From positions 1,674,001 through 1,738,000 of the forward strand of contig NW_027395277.1 of the NCBI RefSeq assembly GCF_027580225.2: a stretch of 64,000 nucleotides of DNA, in the 5' to 3' direction. The DNA is from Misgurnus anguillicaudatus. Lineage: Eukaryota; Chordata; Actinopteri; Cypriniformes; Cobitidae. A model generated the notes under the pieces. The model did no database searches and was not told the origin of the DNA. It saw only the letters and a program-made list of their open reading frames with translations. Made by a program: the position numbers and the translations under genes. Shown piece after piece: positions 21,401 to 32,473 of this stretch (position 1 is the stretch's first letter; each line of letters begins with the position of its first letter).

Positions 21401-22972
21401 ATAGCAGATTGTAGACTGAGCCAGTACTAATGCGATCGATAGAATTTTATTACTTACCCTTTTCGGCGTTACCATGGCTTGCTCGGAATCGGAAGATGTT
21501 GCAATACTCTCTGTGGAAGTGCCGGAAGACATCCATTCCATACAGGTATTAAGATAATTTGTGCGTATATCTCCTGTCAAGCCCAAAGAACTTATGTTTC
21601 CGTGATCTTTGAACGCGCTTTTCAGTGCGTGAGCTTTGAGTTTGTGCACGTATGCGCACTGGAAAAGTTCACTTTAGTATCTTTGTCGCTCAAATAGTCT
21701 AAAATCGCTATGTCACTGTAAACAATAACTTCTTATCAACAGTATAGCAGGATGTTCTATTAACAGCATTTCATGCAATATTTAGGACCAATGTGACTAC
21801 AAGCAAGGAGTATGTCCGTCATTCGTTCCAATTCATTTCGATATAAATCGTTCAGGTCACCTTGTAGTGTCAGTGTTTATGTTGTTTTAATTGATTGCCT
21901 CAAAAATTCGACAGTTATAGTTTTACAGCATTTCGTGTCTTACACTTGATTTAACGTCCCGAAGGCAGTCGCTCTACGCATCTTCAACAAGCATGTAAGC
22001 ATAAGAAACCAGTGTTGCCATCTATTTTCAATGGAAAGTAGCTAAGCTTGCTTGGAAAGTCGCTAAATGTCGCTAGATTACGTCATTGCGTCATTTGCTT
22101 AACAGTGACGTCATCACGTCACATTTGCATTCTTACTACACTGGCTTAATACATTATTTCACGTTTCTCTTTTTCTCTGAACTGTCAAAAATGTTATTTT
22201 AAGACACATGAATGCTGAAAATGTTTTCTCGTTTGTTTATCTGCTTATGTTCTCATAAAACGAATGTGTGTATGTTCATGTTTATATGGCCAAACAGTCC
22301 AGTTCAAAACATACACTGATAAATGATGGGAAACGTTGTTTTGTAGGTAAATAGCCCATTAACGCGTTAGCTCCGTACAGTTTGTCTGTTTTAAATGTGC
22401 TGCTGCTCAGCTCCCTCAAGTACATTTTTTTTTTATGTACAGTGATTCATTTTATTCAAAGACCATTTTATATTTATATCTCGCCATTAATGTAAGCCAT
22501 CGCGGGATCCGCCTGCTCCGCCTTCCCGCATGCACGATTATGCCGTCTGGACGCGGATAGAGAACCACTTCTCCTGCCCCGATTGCAACTGGGAGAGAGA
22601 CTCTGCTCTGCTGCGCAAGGACTAGACAGCCTGTGAAGGCTTTGGGTCGGGGGTGGAGCCCACAGAAGCAGCGGTAGCTGCTCATTGAGAAGAGTGAATG
22701 TCACGTAAAAAGTCTCCAACAATGCCAAGATGTAAGAAACATCTTGCACGCGTTATCTCGTGTTGGGGGTCCGTTAATTAATGATTAACTAATGTCAACC
22801 TCAGCTGTCCTTCATTTTATTTCTCTCCTCTGAACCTGCCTGTTCCAATCTGATGAATATCAGGGAACCGCGTTCCCTTGTGAGGTATGCTACCCAACAT
22901 GCCAGGAGCCGCGTACTCCGAGACAAGCAGTCTCTAGAAGTTATGCACTCAACTACGTTGTTGTGTTTGGGG
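21401..22972. repeat. Segment between B copies, with interspersed-repeat homology
   Basis: Positions 22010-22140 carry the familiar fish motif 'cagtgttgccatct..ggaaagtagcta..gtcgctaaatgtcgct'. 22460-22690 is GC-richer. Minus-strand frames (21347-21649, 22452-22749) show no retroelement motif that I recognise, so internal coding capacity is not supported. Confidence 0.5.
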
Positions 22973-23116
22973 GATACATGCAAAGGATGCATCTTAAAGG
23001 TGCAGTATGACAACCGAGCCCCTTGATTCCTCAGCCTTTGGCCAAATTCAGATATTTGTTATAATATATAAATATATTATATAATTTTGGTATTCTTAAG
23101 TGATCCTGACTGAAAT
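22973..23116. repeat. Repeat A copy 1
   Basis: Nearly identical to 23391-23535, from 'gggggatacatgcaaaggat' to 'gatcctgactgaaata'. It is directly abutted by repeat B copy 2. Confidence 0.85.
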
Positions 23117-23285
23117 ATAGCTTGAGTGACCGGATGGAATTCAAGCGTAGTTCAGGCAGAGCACTGATCGCTAACTACTCCAGCTGACGCTCAGCTGCTT
23201 AATCACTCTCACCTGCTTTAATCAACAGTATTTAAGCAGTCAATCAGACGCTCTGTAGCTACTCTGTCGCACAGACATTTTTACC
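23117..23285. repeat. Repeat B copy 2
   Basis: A near-identical copy of 21183-21345, lacking the tandem 26-bp tail. It starts exactly where repeat A copy 1 stops. Confidence 0.85.
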
Positions 23286-23390
23286 CACCACCTCCCCTTC
23301 ACCTCCAATATCTCAGTTTCACAACCATTGCACCCCTTTTAATTATTTTCACGTGTAGCATACTAAAATGTTGGTTATGATTGGCTGGGG

Positions 23391-23535
23391 GATACATGCA
23401 AAGGATGCATCTTAAAGGTGCAGTATGACAACCGAGCCCCTTGATTCCTCAGCCTTTGGCCAAATTCAGATATTTGTTATAATATATAAATATATTATAT
23501 AATTTTGGTATTCTTAAGTGATCCTGACTGAAATA
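23391..23535. repeat. Repeat A copy 2
   Basis: A direct copy of 22973-23116, separated from B by about 105 bases of unrelated sequence. It continues into different DNA ('cagttagttgagcg'). Confidence 0.85.
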
Positions 23536-23792
23536 CAGTTAGTTGAGCGTTTGATAACTCTACATAACAATCATACTGACTCATATCACCGATAAGATTT
23601 AAATTATATTGCGAAAACCTGATACATTATGTATCGTTAAACCCTTAATTGAAGATAACCATTTATATCAGTTGGGGATGTGCCTGTACATTTGGGGGGG
23701 GGGGGCATTGGGATGTAAATTGTGATATGAGAAATACTGGACGACTTCACCAGATGAGATGAAAAGCTCTGTTTGAGAGGATTTAACTTCTG
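23536..23792. other. Non-coding with a 12-G tract
   Basis: A poly-G run lies near 23694-23705. Nothing else is seen. Confidence 0.6.
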
Positions 23793-24107
23793 CCCTACTG
23801 AAAAATCCAGCTAAGACCAGCATAAGCTGGTGAGCTGGTTTTAGCTGGTCCCCAGCTTGGTTTTAGCTGGTTTTGCTGGTGTTGGAAGCTGGTTTCGCTG
23901 GTGTAGCAGGCTGGTCTAGCTGTGTTTTGGTCACATTTTAAGCTGGTCTAGCTGGACTTAGCTGGTCATGCTGGAATACCAGCTGGCCCACCAACATGAC
24001 CAGCTTTGTCAGGCTGGGAGGACCAGCGTAAACCACCTTAAACCAGCTAAAGCCAGCTAAACCCAGCTACCAGCTTATGCTGGTTTTAGCTGGATTTTTC
24101 AGTAGGG
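23793..24107. mobile_element. AGCTGGT-rich palindromic MITE
   Basis: 'ccctactgaaaaatccagct' and 'agctggatttttcagtaggg' are exact inverted ends. The interior is a dense series of 'agctggtttt' and its complement 'aaaaccagct'. This is a well-known zebrafish-type repeat. Confidence 0.9.
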
Positions 24108-24239
24108 TGCCTTGCATTTCTTGCATAGCTCACAGGTTTAATGATTTCTCTTTGTCGTTTGAAACCGTTCTCATATAGTATAACACTGGCAAAGGCATCC
24201 AAAATAGTTTTCCTTTTGAAATTAATTTTTTGCTATGTA

Positions 24240-24290
24240 AAGTGCACATTGCGATGTTGATGCTGAAACGATATATTGTGCAGCCCTAGT
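24240..24290 (-). mobile_element. hAT-like terminus fragment
   Basis: 'cacattgcgatg..gaaacgatatattgtgcagcccta' is the end of an element starting 'tagggctgcac' on the minus strand. The other end is missing. Confidence 0.6.
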
Positions 24291-24296
24291 TGTTGA

Positions 24297-24366
24297 GTTC
24301 CCTGGGGATCCAAGCCATAACCTTTGTGTTGATAATGTGATGCACTACCAATCGAGCTACAGGAAC
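24297..24366 (-). tRNA. tRNA-derived pseudogene or SINE head
   Basis: On the minus strand the order is 'gttcct', an A-box-like 'tagctcgattggtag', an anticodon-arm region, a B-box-like 'ggcttggatcccc', then 'agggaac', which pairs with the 5' end. The D and T arms are recognisable but the B box deviates from GGTTCRANNCC and the anticodon stem is weak, so a functional tRNA is unlikely. Confidence 0.45.
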
Positions 24367-24716
24367 ACTGTATATAAATTTAGCACATCTATTTTGTTAG
24401 TTCTTGCGAATAAGTATTTTTACTGTTTATACTTACCAATAATTAATTAAGAGATTTTTAGTGTAGCATTAACATATTTCCATTGAAATGACTAGTGGTA
24501 AGTTAAGCGGCTGGTTCCTTTTACACAGAACAGCTCCAGCCTGTTGCAAGGCATTTCACTTCAATCGCTTTCAATCACACTGAAACCTGTTTGAAAAGCC
24601 ACTTGCCGTCTCTTCTGGGATACGCTGCAAACCGATATTTTACAGCAGCGGATGCCAATGGCAGAAAACTGCACCCATTATGTAATGCTCCCTGAGGGAG
24701 GTTTCATTTAAACTGG

Positions 24717-27451
24717 TATAGACGGTTTTAGCAGCAACAACATAAACAAACGGCTTTTGTGGCCCAAACTTAACGTCCGGTAGTAGTCGCTTACTGTCTC
24801 CCCTCGTCTTAAAGAAAGCAAAACTTTTTTATTTTCGACGATATTTGTTCCAGAGGTCAGTTTAGTCACTAGCTTTGGGCCAGAAGTTAACCGTATAGAT
24901 GTTTCAGCGGCAATAACATAGACAAACGGCTTTGTAGCCTAAACTTAACGTCCGGTAAACTTCCGCAAAGAATCAATAACAACAAGAGTTGCCATGTTCA
25001 CCGTCTCACCTCATCCTAAGGAAACCAAAACTTTATTTTCGACAAGATATTTGTTCCAGAGGTCAGTTTAGTCACTAGCTCTGGGCCAGAAGTTAACTGT
25101 ATAGACGTTTCAGCGGCAACAACATAAACAAATGGCTTTTGTGACCCAAACTTAAACTTTCAGTAGACTTCCGCAAGGTATTAATAACAACGGAGTCGTC
25201 ATGCTCGCCGTCTCCCCTCATCTAAAGTAAACCGAAACTTTTTATTTTCGACAAGATATTTGTTCCAGAGGTCAGTTAAGCCACGAGCTTTGGGCCAGAA
25301 GTTAACCGTATAGACGTTTCAGCGGCAACAACATAAACAAACGGCTTTTGTGGCCCAAACTAAATGTCTGGTAGACTTCCGCAAAGTATCAATAACAACA
25401 GAGTTGCCATGCTCACTGTCTCCCTTCATTCTAAGGAAATCTAAACCTTATTTTCAACAAGATATTTGTTCCAGAGGTCAGTTTAGTCACTAGCTTTGGG
25501 CCAGAAGTGAACCGTATAGACTTTCAGCAGCAACAACATAAACAAATGGCTTTTTTGGCCCAAACTTAACATCCGGTAGACATCCGCAAAGAATCAATAA
25601 CAACAGCGTCGCTCAGTGTCTCCCCGCGTCTTAAAGGGATAGTTCGGCCAAAAACGATATTAAACCCTTGATTTACTCACCCCAAGCTGTCCGAGTTGCA
25701 TATGTCCATCGTTTTTCAGACAAACACATTTTCGGATATTTTAGAAAATATTTTAGATCTTTCTGTTGATTAAATGTAATGTTACGGGGTCCAGCCATAG
25801 TCCACGACCTTCAAGTCCAAAAAAGTGCATCCATCCTTCACAAATTAAATCCAAACGGCTCCAGGATGATAAACAAAGGTCTTCTGAGGGTAATCCGTGC
25901 GGTGTTGTTGTAGAAATATCCATATTCAAATTTTATTAACGTAATTAACTACCTTCCGGTAGCGCCGCCATCTTAGTATCATCCGCATTCAGGATGAGCG
26001 CTTACGCAGCGTACAGAGGTTTCCCTGCTGCTGCTCTGTCCCCCCGCCCTCCGAATTTGTCATACGTCACTAAGAAAAGTGCGTACACTACGCTAATACT
26101 CTCTCCTGAGTCTAAGATGGCGGCGCTACTGGAAGGTAGTTAATTACGTTAATAAAATTTTAAATATGGATATTTCTACAACAACACCGCACGGATTACC
26201 CTCAGAAGACCTTTGTTTATCATCCACGAGCCGTTTGGACTTAATTTGTGAAGGATGGACGCACTTTTTTTGAACTTGAAGGTCGTGGACTATTGGTGGA
26301 CCCCGTAACATTACCTTTATTCAACTGAAAGATCTAAAATATTTTCTAAAATATCCGAAAATGTGTTTGTCTGAAAAACGATGGACATACCGTATGCAAC
26401 TTGGACAGCTTGGGGGTGAGTAAATCATGGGTTTAATATCATTTTTGGCCGAACTATCCCTTTAAGGAAACCAAAACTTTTTTATTTTGCGGCAATATAT
26501 TTGTTCCAGAGGTCAGTTTAGTCACTAGCTTTGGGCCAGAAGTTAACTGTATAGACGTTTCAGCGGCAACAACATAAACAAATGGCTTTTGTGACCCAAA
26601 CTTAAACTTTCAGTAGACTTCCGCAAGGTATTAATAACAACAGAGTCGTCATGCTCGCCGTCTCCCCTCATCTAAAGTAAACCGAAACTTTTTATTTTCG
26701 ACAAGATATTTGTTCCAGAGGTCAGTTTAGCCACTAGCTTTGGGCCAGAAGTTAACCGTATAGACGTTTCAGCGGCAACAACATAAACAAACGGCTTTTG
26801 TGGGCCAAACTTAACCTCCAGTAGACTGTCGCAAAGTATCAATAACAACAGAGTCGCCATGCTCACCATCTCCCCTTGTCCTAAGGAAACCAAAACTTTA
26901 TTTTCGACAAGATATTTGTTCCAGAGGTCAGTTTAGTCACTAGCCAGACAGATAAACAAACATATGCCGAAATTTTACTTTGGGCAAGAAGTTTCAGTTT
27001 CAAGTAGACATTTCAGCGGCAACAACATAAACAAACAGCTTTTGTGGCCCCAACTCAAACTTTCGGTAGACGTCCGCAAAGAATCAATAAGTCGTTCTAG
27101 AGTAGATTATTTTTTGATAACAAGCAAAGTAAATAGTAAGAAAAGTACCTTAATTTAAATCATAGCTAAAGCGTATCAACTACTACACTTAGCTAACGTT
27201 ACTGTGTAAAATTAAGTTCTACAATGTTAGCTACAAATCCTTAAATTCTTGCCTTGCTGCCAAACCTCTCTTCGTACAGTGGTGATCCATGCCCCCCCTT
27301 CGTCTTTAGAAAACCAAAATTTTTTATTTACGACCAGATATTTGTTCCAGAGGTCAGTTAAGCCACTAGCCAGACCGATAAACAAACAAACAAACTGGAA
27401 GTTAGCTTTTGGCCAGGTGCGAAACCACATGCGTTTCATGAAACTGTCTAT
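24717..27451. mobile_element. MITE of the 'tatagacggt' family expanded into a ~206-bp internal satellite
   Basis: The left border 'tatagacggttttagcagc' (24717) and right border 'catgaaactgtctat' (ending ~27451) are the two ends of the MITEs at 3989 and 14593. Between them the internal segment is repeated in tandem. The landmark 'tttgttccagaggtcag' falls near 24844, 25050, 25259, 25464, 26501, 26710, 26914 and 27340. That gives periods of 204-209 once the nested element (25631-26465) is removed, and one double-length interval at the end. Units diverge by small changes and indels. No coding potential is evident; frames at 26672-26893 and 27227-27494 are incidental. Confidence 0.85.
25631..26465. 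mobile_element. 835-bp fold-back TTAA element nested in the satellite
   Basis: The ends 'ttaaagggatagttcggcc' and 'ggccgaactatccctttaa' carry TTAA at 25631-25634 and 26462-26465. Arms of about 370 bases each are nearly exact inverted copies. They include 'gatattttagaaaatatttt', 'cgcacggattaccctcagaa' or its complement, and 'aagatggcggcgctac'. The unique centre is about 26000-26100. Neighbouring satellite units show the uninterrupted 'cctaaggaaaccaaaac' site, so the insertion point is directly visible. Confidence 0.92.
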
Positions 27452-28514
27452 GCTTTCAGATCCGTCACTGAACCAGTGTTTCAGGGTTCATTGAGGAATA
27501 TTTCTTGTTTTTGAGATAATGAATTTCACCCTGTGATTTGGTGGATGTGGCTTGGCAAATCAAAGCTGCGATCAGCGGCATTTCCTGGTATTTGTATTCA
27601 GAGAAATTCAATTACTGTTATTAGCAGATATGTGCGCTCAAAGGATGGTGTCAGGTGAAAGCAGTACCAGAAATAATGTCAGGTTTCTAAGATAACCAAA
27701 CAAACATCAGCTTTCTTAGAAGAAAGAAACTCCCAATACAACATAAAAGCAACAGAAAAAGACAAAACACATAATGCTGCAAATAAATGCTGTTACTCCC
27801 TAAAGATCAAATGTTTTCACCCAAGCGTCCATTAGCTAATACTCAGCACTTTCGCTTCTTCTCTGTTGTAATCTTGTTAGATAACAGCAGTTAAATGTAA
27901 TTAGTTTTGGCTGCTAATAATTGAATGTCTCTCAACGGTGGAGCCATTGACTCACAGTTTGTCTTACTGGAAGGGGTCGCTCGCTTTCTCGCATATAAAC
28001 TGATACAAGGGGCTTTCATTAGTTATACTGCGGTATGTCCATGAGCTTTGATCTCCGGGTTGGGAATGATATGGGAATGTTTATTTTATTGAGTGAGAGA
28101 AAGTGCCACATAGCCCGAGGAAGCATTTGTCTATTTTAAACTCCAGTGACTTGTGAGGTGAGAAGGGTAAGGAGTCTAGACTGAAGCCCTGAGGTGGACG
28201 CTTGCCTGACGATACTCATCGCAGGTGTTTTCATCTTTTTTTCGGTATCCGCAACGAGGGTGATTAGCATCTTTTTTGTTTATCAGTAAAATATTACTAA
28301 TTGGTAAACAAATTGTAAAGCGTAGGTAAACAAGATCTTTTTAAACAAGAAGATGACTTATGTTGGGGGGGTTAATCGTGAGTTTTCTAAGGTTTGATTG
28401 TGTTTATGGGGTACACTGTAACATGTTTATGCTTTGCTTAAAAAAACATTCTTTTTCATATATTTTACCTTAATTCTGCACCGCTGTTTTCATCCTTATT
28501 GAACAGTCAGTTTA
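27452..28514. other. Repeat-poor intronic block, candidate conserved non-coding DNA
   Basis: About 1.06 kb without TIRs or simple repeats, holding TCF-like 'aaatcaaag', TAAT cores and GATA motifs around 27520-27680 and 27890-28200. No exon is supported. Conservation is untested. Confidence 0.35.
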
Positions 28515-29573
28515 AGGGATGCATCAAATATTCGGCCACCGAAAATCGTCCAAAAGACTTTTATCACAGAAACAATATGGCCGAAATGTTGTGTTGATGC
28601 AAAAGGAAATCGCGACCTGCATGTGCTTGTCTGCAGCAACATGTCTGCGGTGTGGACGTATTTAACCACAAAAAGGCGCTAAAGTGAGCAGTTTTCTGTA
28701 CGCACAGACGCACATGCGTTTGAATGTGTCCGGTCCAGCTCCAGTCAGACGTGATTATCCCTATGCCCTTCAAAGATCAGAACTTTGATGTGTAAACATT
28801 AGAGAGTTGCGCTACTGTGTCTCATACTGTAGTCCACTAAAATAAATTTGGTGAATAAAGCACTGAAAAACAACATAACGTTTTTATGTGAAGTGAATTC
28901 GCCCTCGGTCTCTGTGTGCACACGCGTTTAAGTGCACTCAGTAGTGCATACACCGAGGGACGCGTTTCAAAAAGCAAGTCTTTCTGTTATTGACAGGGCA
29001 CATACAAACAAAATAATTCACAGTATTCTTTTTCTAATAAAAACATTTGGTTTTGTCTTAAGTGTATGAATAGATTACAGAAACCAGTCTGTGCTTATTT
29101 GGTCTTAAAGAGACAGCAACCTCAATTAACCTGCTTAAGCCTGTGTCATTAATGTCAATCAAACAACCCAAGACAAAGAGAAAATCACTTCTGTAGCTCT
29201 AAAAATAATAATAAGTATATTTAATTTACATAATAAAGACAGTGTTATGATTCATTTAATTCGATTTTTGTACCTAATGCTAATTTTAGACCTCACTTAA
29301 TGTGCAACTTTGTTCTTTTTTATAAATGTTTGCATTTTCTTTATTTGTCATTAGATTTTTCCCACCCCTTTTTTGCTGATCCGAAAAATAATCCGATCCG
29401 TGCTTCAAAAACTGTAATGTGATCCGAAAAGTAAGTACACAGTGATAGCCATAAATGCAATGGTACTAATAATACAAGTAATTGGCATAATAATTTATTT
29501 CCGTGTTTCGGTTTTCGGCCTTGGCTTCCTCTTTTCCGGTTTTGAAAAAGAATTTTCATTTCGGTACATCCCT
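28515..29573. mobile_element. hAT-like element, 'agggatgca' ends
   Basis: Left 'agggatgcatcaaatattcggcc' and right 'ttttcggcc..tttcggtacatccct' are inverted ends of a common teleost hAT-like family. Related right ends occur at about 35110-35195 and 38590-38640. No intact transposase frame and no clear target duplication. Confidence 0.65.
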
Positions 29574-30932
29574 CGTCACTTTAGTTCCTGGGTCTATAAA
29601 GCCCCTCACTTAAAAATACTCAATATGCTCAGATTGGTTGGCTTTCCTAGTGTGTTGTGATTGGCTGTTTAAAAAAGCCCCCTTTGCTGCGTGTTTCCGG
29701 GGGCAGGGTTTATGTAAATTTTGGGGTTTGTGATGTCACTAACCCAGGAAGAAGCTTAGTTGTAGGCAATCCAGCCGTTCGCTATAGTTTCATAAAAGTG
29801 ATTTCTGTTAAAGCAAATATCTCTCGTTGCATTGAACTTTGAGCGCAGGGCCGTAGCCAGGATTTTCTAAATACAGAGGTCCAAATATGAATTTTGGAGG
29901 GTTTGAAATAAAAAAAAAATAATGTTGAATGATTAAGAGCATGTCAAAGACTGAAATCAATGTAAAAATAAAACCAATGAGTGAAATCAAAATGTGATGC
30001 TCCTAATCTCAATATTAGATTATAGATTACATTAGATTTTAGCCTGGATTTCACAGACAAGAGTCACATATACAGTATGTGTAGCAATTATGAACATATT
30101 GTAGGCTAATGCTTTTTCTAACCTGAGCACAGTGGGCTACCTGCTCTTTATGTCTTATCTCTATCATCTTCTCTCTTTCTTTTTCCCCCAGTCCCATTCT
30201 CTTGCCCTGTATCTTTTCTCTTTTCAAATCTGAGCTTTGTTTGAAGCAGTCTTTTCATTTTCGTCTGTATCAGTAAAAAAAATAAAGTTATAAATGTGAA
30301 TTTACTAAAGGCTTCCAAGAAAACCATGTAAAGAAAACTTTATTAGTTTGCATTCCCTGATTATTAAGTCAGTCGTTTAACATTTTTATCATTAAATAGC
30401 TGTATAATATTCAATGTTTACTTACATTATCTCGCACATCGTCTCAGTCTAAAAGGCTTTGCGCTCTTTAACTTATGTGAAGTGCAACTCCGCCTGTTGT
30501 GATTGGTCATCGCATGGGCAGACTTTGACGCGTGTGACATCACACTACCGCGAGAGTGCTCTCGCTGTGTTGTGATGTCAAACGTCAGTCGTTGTACGAA
30601 GCGCCGGTTGGTTGTTGTGGCATTTGTCCCGCCTCTTCTTCACTGTGATTGGACATTGATGTTACCCTAAGTTGAACAACTGTAGACGCTCAGTGCGGAA
30701 AAACTGACAAAACCTGCCAGCTGTTGGCGCTATTGAAAAGTGCGTCTCCTCTATTGGAAACAATTGAAAACATACGACGACAGAGACGAAAACGTCTTTG
30801 TGTACTCGCCGTTTAAGCTCAAACAGCAACGTTACACACTAAATGTTGTTAAAATGGATTCAAAATCAACTTTACACTTAAAATGTATTTTAAAATATGT
30901 TTTGGCATAAAGCAAACAAAACTGTGTGAATT
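29574..30932. other. Intronic DNA with a 'gggccgtagccagga' fragment
   Basis: 29846-29910 resembles the start of a widespread fish repeat ('agggccgtagccaggatttt'). 30470-30700 is CpG-richer and carries 'attggtca'-type inverted CCAAT motifs. Nothing coding. Confidence 0.4.
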
Positions 30933-31061
30933 AGGTGCGGTTCACATTTCGCATCTAAAAACGCTTAGGAAATCCTCCTTCTTCCAACGCGCTTTGGCAT
31001 CTGCCGCTAATAGACAACATTGAGCCGCACTCCCCATAGATTCAATAATGTGTCTCTATAC

Positions 31062-31392
31062 TAGGGCTGTGCAAAAAAAATCAGCATCAGCTGCTTTCAG
31101 ATGGAGCGGCATTTTCTACACAGAGCCGTAATTCACAGAGAAGCTAGGCAGAATCGCATAGATTATCGGAGTTGATTTGAACGCGATTTTGCCTAGCTTC
31201 TCTGTGAACTACTAGCAAATGAAATGAATGTACGAGAGTCTGGTTGGACCAGGCTAGTGAACTACAGCTTTGTGTATTAAATGCCGCTCCATCTGAAAGC
31301 AGCTGATGGCGATTTAATACCAATCAAGGAACCGAATTTACTGATAAAACACGCATGAGAATTGGAGGCGATTTTTTTTTACAACCCTACTA
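31062..31392. mobile_element. 331-bp hAT hairpin MITE with perfect 8-bp target duplication
   Basis: It is flanked by CTCTATAC at 31054-31061 and 31393-31400. The outer arms begin 'tagggctgtgcaaaaa' / 'tttttttacaaccctac', with 'cagctgctttcagatggagc' inverted further in. A second inner hairpin pairs 'cacagagaagctaggcagaa' with its complement around 31133 and 31205. Confidence 0.9.
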
Positions 31393-31505
31393 CTCTATAC
31401 ATTGTTTTTTCTATTTGTGTCAAAGTTATAGCCGCTTGGCTTGACTGTTTGTTTATTCTGTGTATCCATGTACAGCTATGATCAGCTGTTCCTCTATTTT
31501 AAAGT

Positions 31506-31830
31506 GCACCTATTTCATTGCTAAAACCAATGTCATTTTGTGTATTTGGTATAATACAATGTGTTTGCGTGGTTTATGGCTCAAAAAACACATTATTTTC
31601 ACATACTTTCCATTTTTGTAGCTCCAGATTTCACTCTCTTCCTGAAACGCATGTATTTGAAATGCCAGATAATCTGTACGTTGTGATTGGCCTGAATACC
31701 TCTGACATCAGCAGGAAATGTGACGCTCCTTACCATGTTTGAAAGATTCGCTCACAATGCAATGCTAACAAAAGTTAACTTATAGGATGTGAGTTCAAAG
31801 CGGGAGGAATTATGATAATGTTGGTCTTGT
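31506..31830 (+). repeat. Interspersed repeat 'gcacctatttcattgc', copy 2
   Basis: Co-linear with 15448-15810 with small deletions (the 'gaaaagcactgtgtcccgga' part is missing here). Confidence 0.8.
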
Positions 31831-32419
31831 CTACATCACCAATGCCAGGAAGTAAACTGTTACCTACAATCCATGTGTTTGTTGTAGTCCAAGAAAAGAG
31901 ATTTACGTTGGAGACGATAACTCGCTTCATCGTTTACTTTGGAGTTTGTACCTTTTGCATGAACTAATACACACTTTCACACCAAAGGAAATGTAAAATC
32001 GTGAATCGGACCATTGGTCATCTTTAATTGAATACAAAATTATCCAACTTTTACGTAAGACAATTTTGATACGTAAAGGGTGAAGCTGATTGGTTGGTTC
32101 TTGTCACGTGACCTGCAGTGCAAACACGGCATTCTAAAAAGTTTAAATATTTTCAATTCGCTCTCTATTTAAGAGCGTTTGCCATGAAATGTGAATCGCC
32201 CCTTAAAGTAGATTTTTAAACAATGATTAGACTGTATTTGAGTGTAGACTGTAAAAAAACAATGAACATCTTCAGGCAGCGTTGTTTACTTCAGGTTGTG
32301 TTGTTGTTCCCATGATCTGTTTGCATGTATAAATACGAAGTGTTTCTGTCCCCTATGGCTAGACTGCAATTGTGAGCAGTAATACTTATTTCGGTGCCTC
32401 CCCTTAGCAAGCATTTATT

Positions 32420-32473
32420 ATTCTCTCTTTCTCTCTCTCTCTTTCCCCCTTGCTCCCCCCCTCTCTCTCTCAC
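32420..32473. repeat. (CT)n-rich simple repeat
   Basis: A CT-rich stretch with poly-C interruptions. The Arg/Glu-rich minus-strand frame over it is an artefact. Confidence 0.9.

Larger units (their letters stand above)
30933..32203. mobile_element. TIR element 'ggttcacatttcgc', host to two inserts
   Basis: Left 'taggtgcggttcacatttcgc' and right 'gccatgaaatgtgaatcgcccctta' are inverted, followed inward by 'aaacgct' / 'agcgttt'. It contains a hAT MITE (31062-31392) and repeat copy 31506-31830. A fragment of the family is at 12326-12560. Confidence 0.65.

Noticed and set aside
21347..21649. Possible retroelement protein between the two B repeats
   Set aside because: No protease, reverse transcriptase, integrase or nucleocapsid motif could be recognised in the minus-strand frame.
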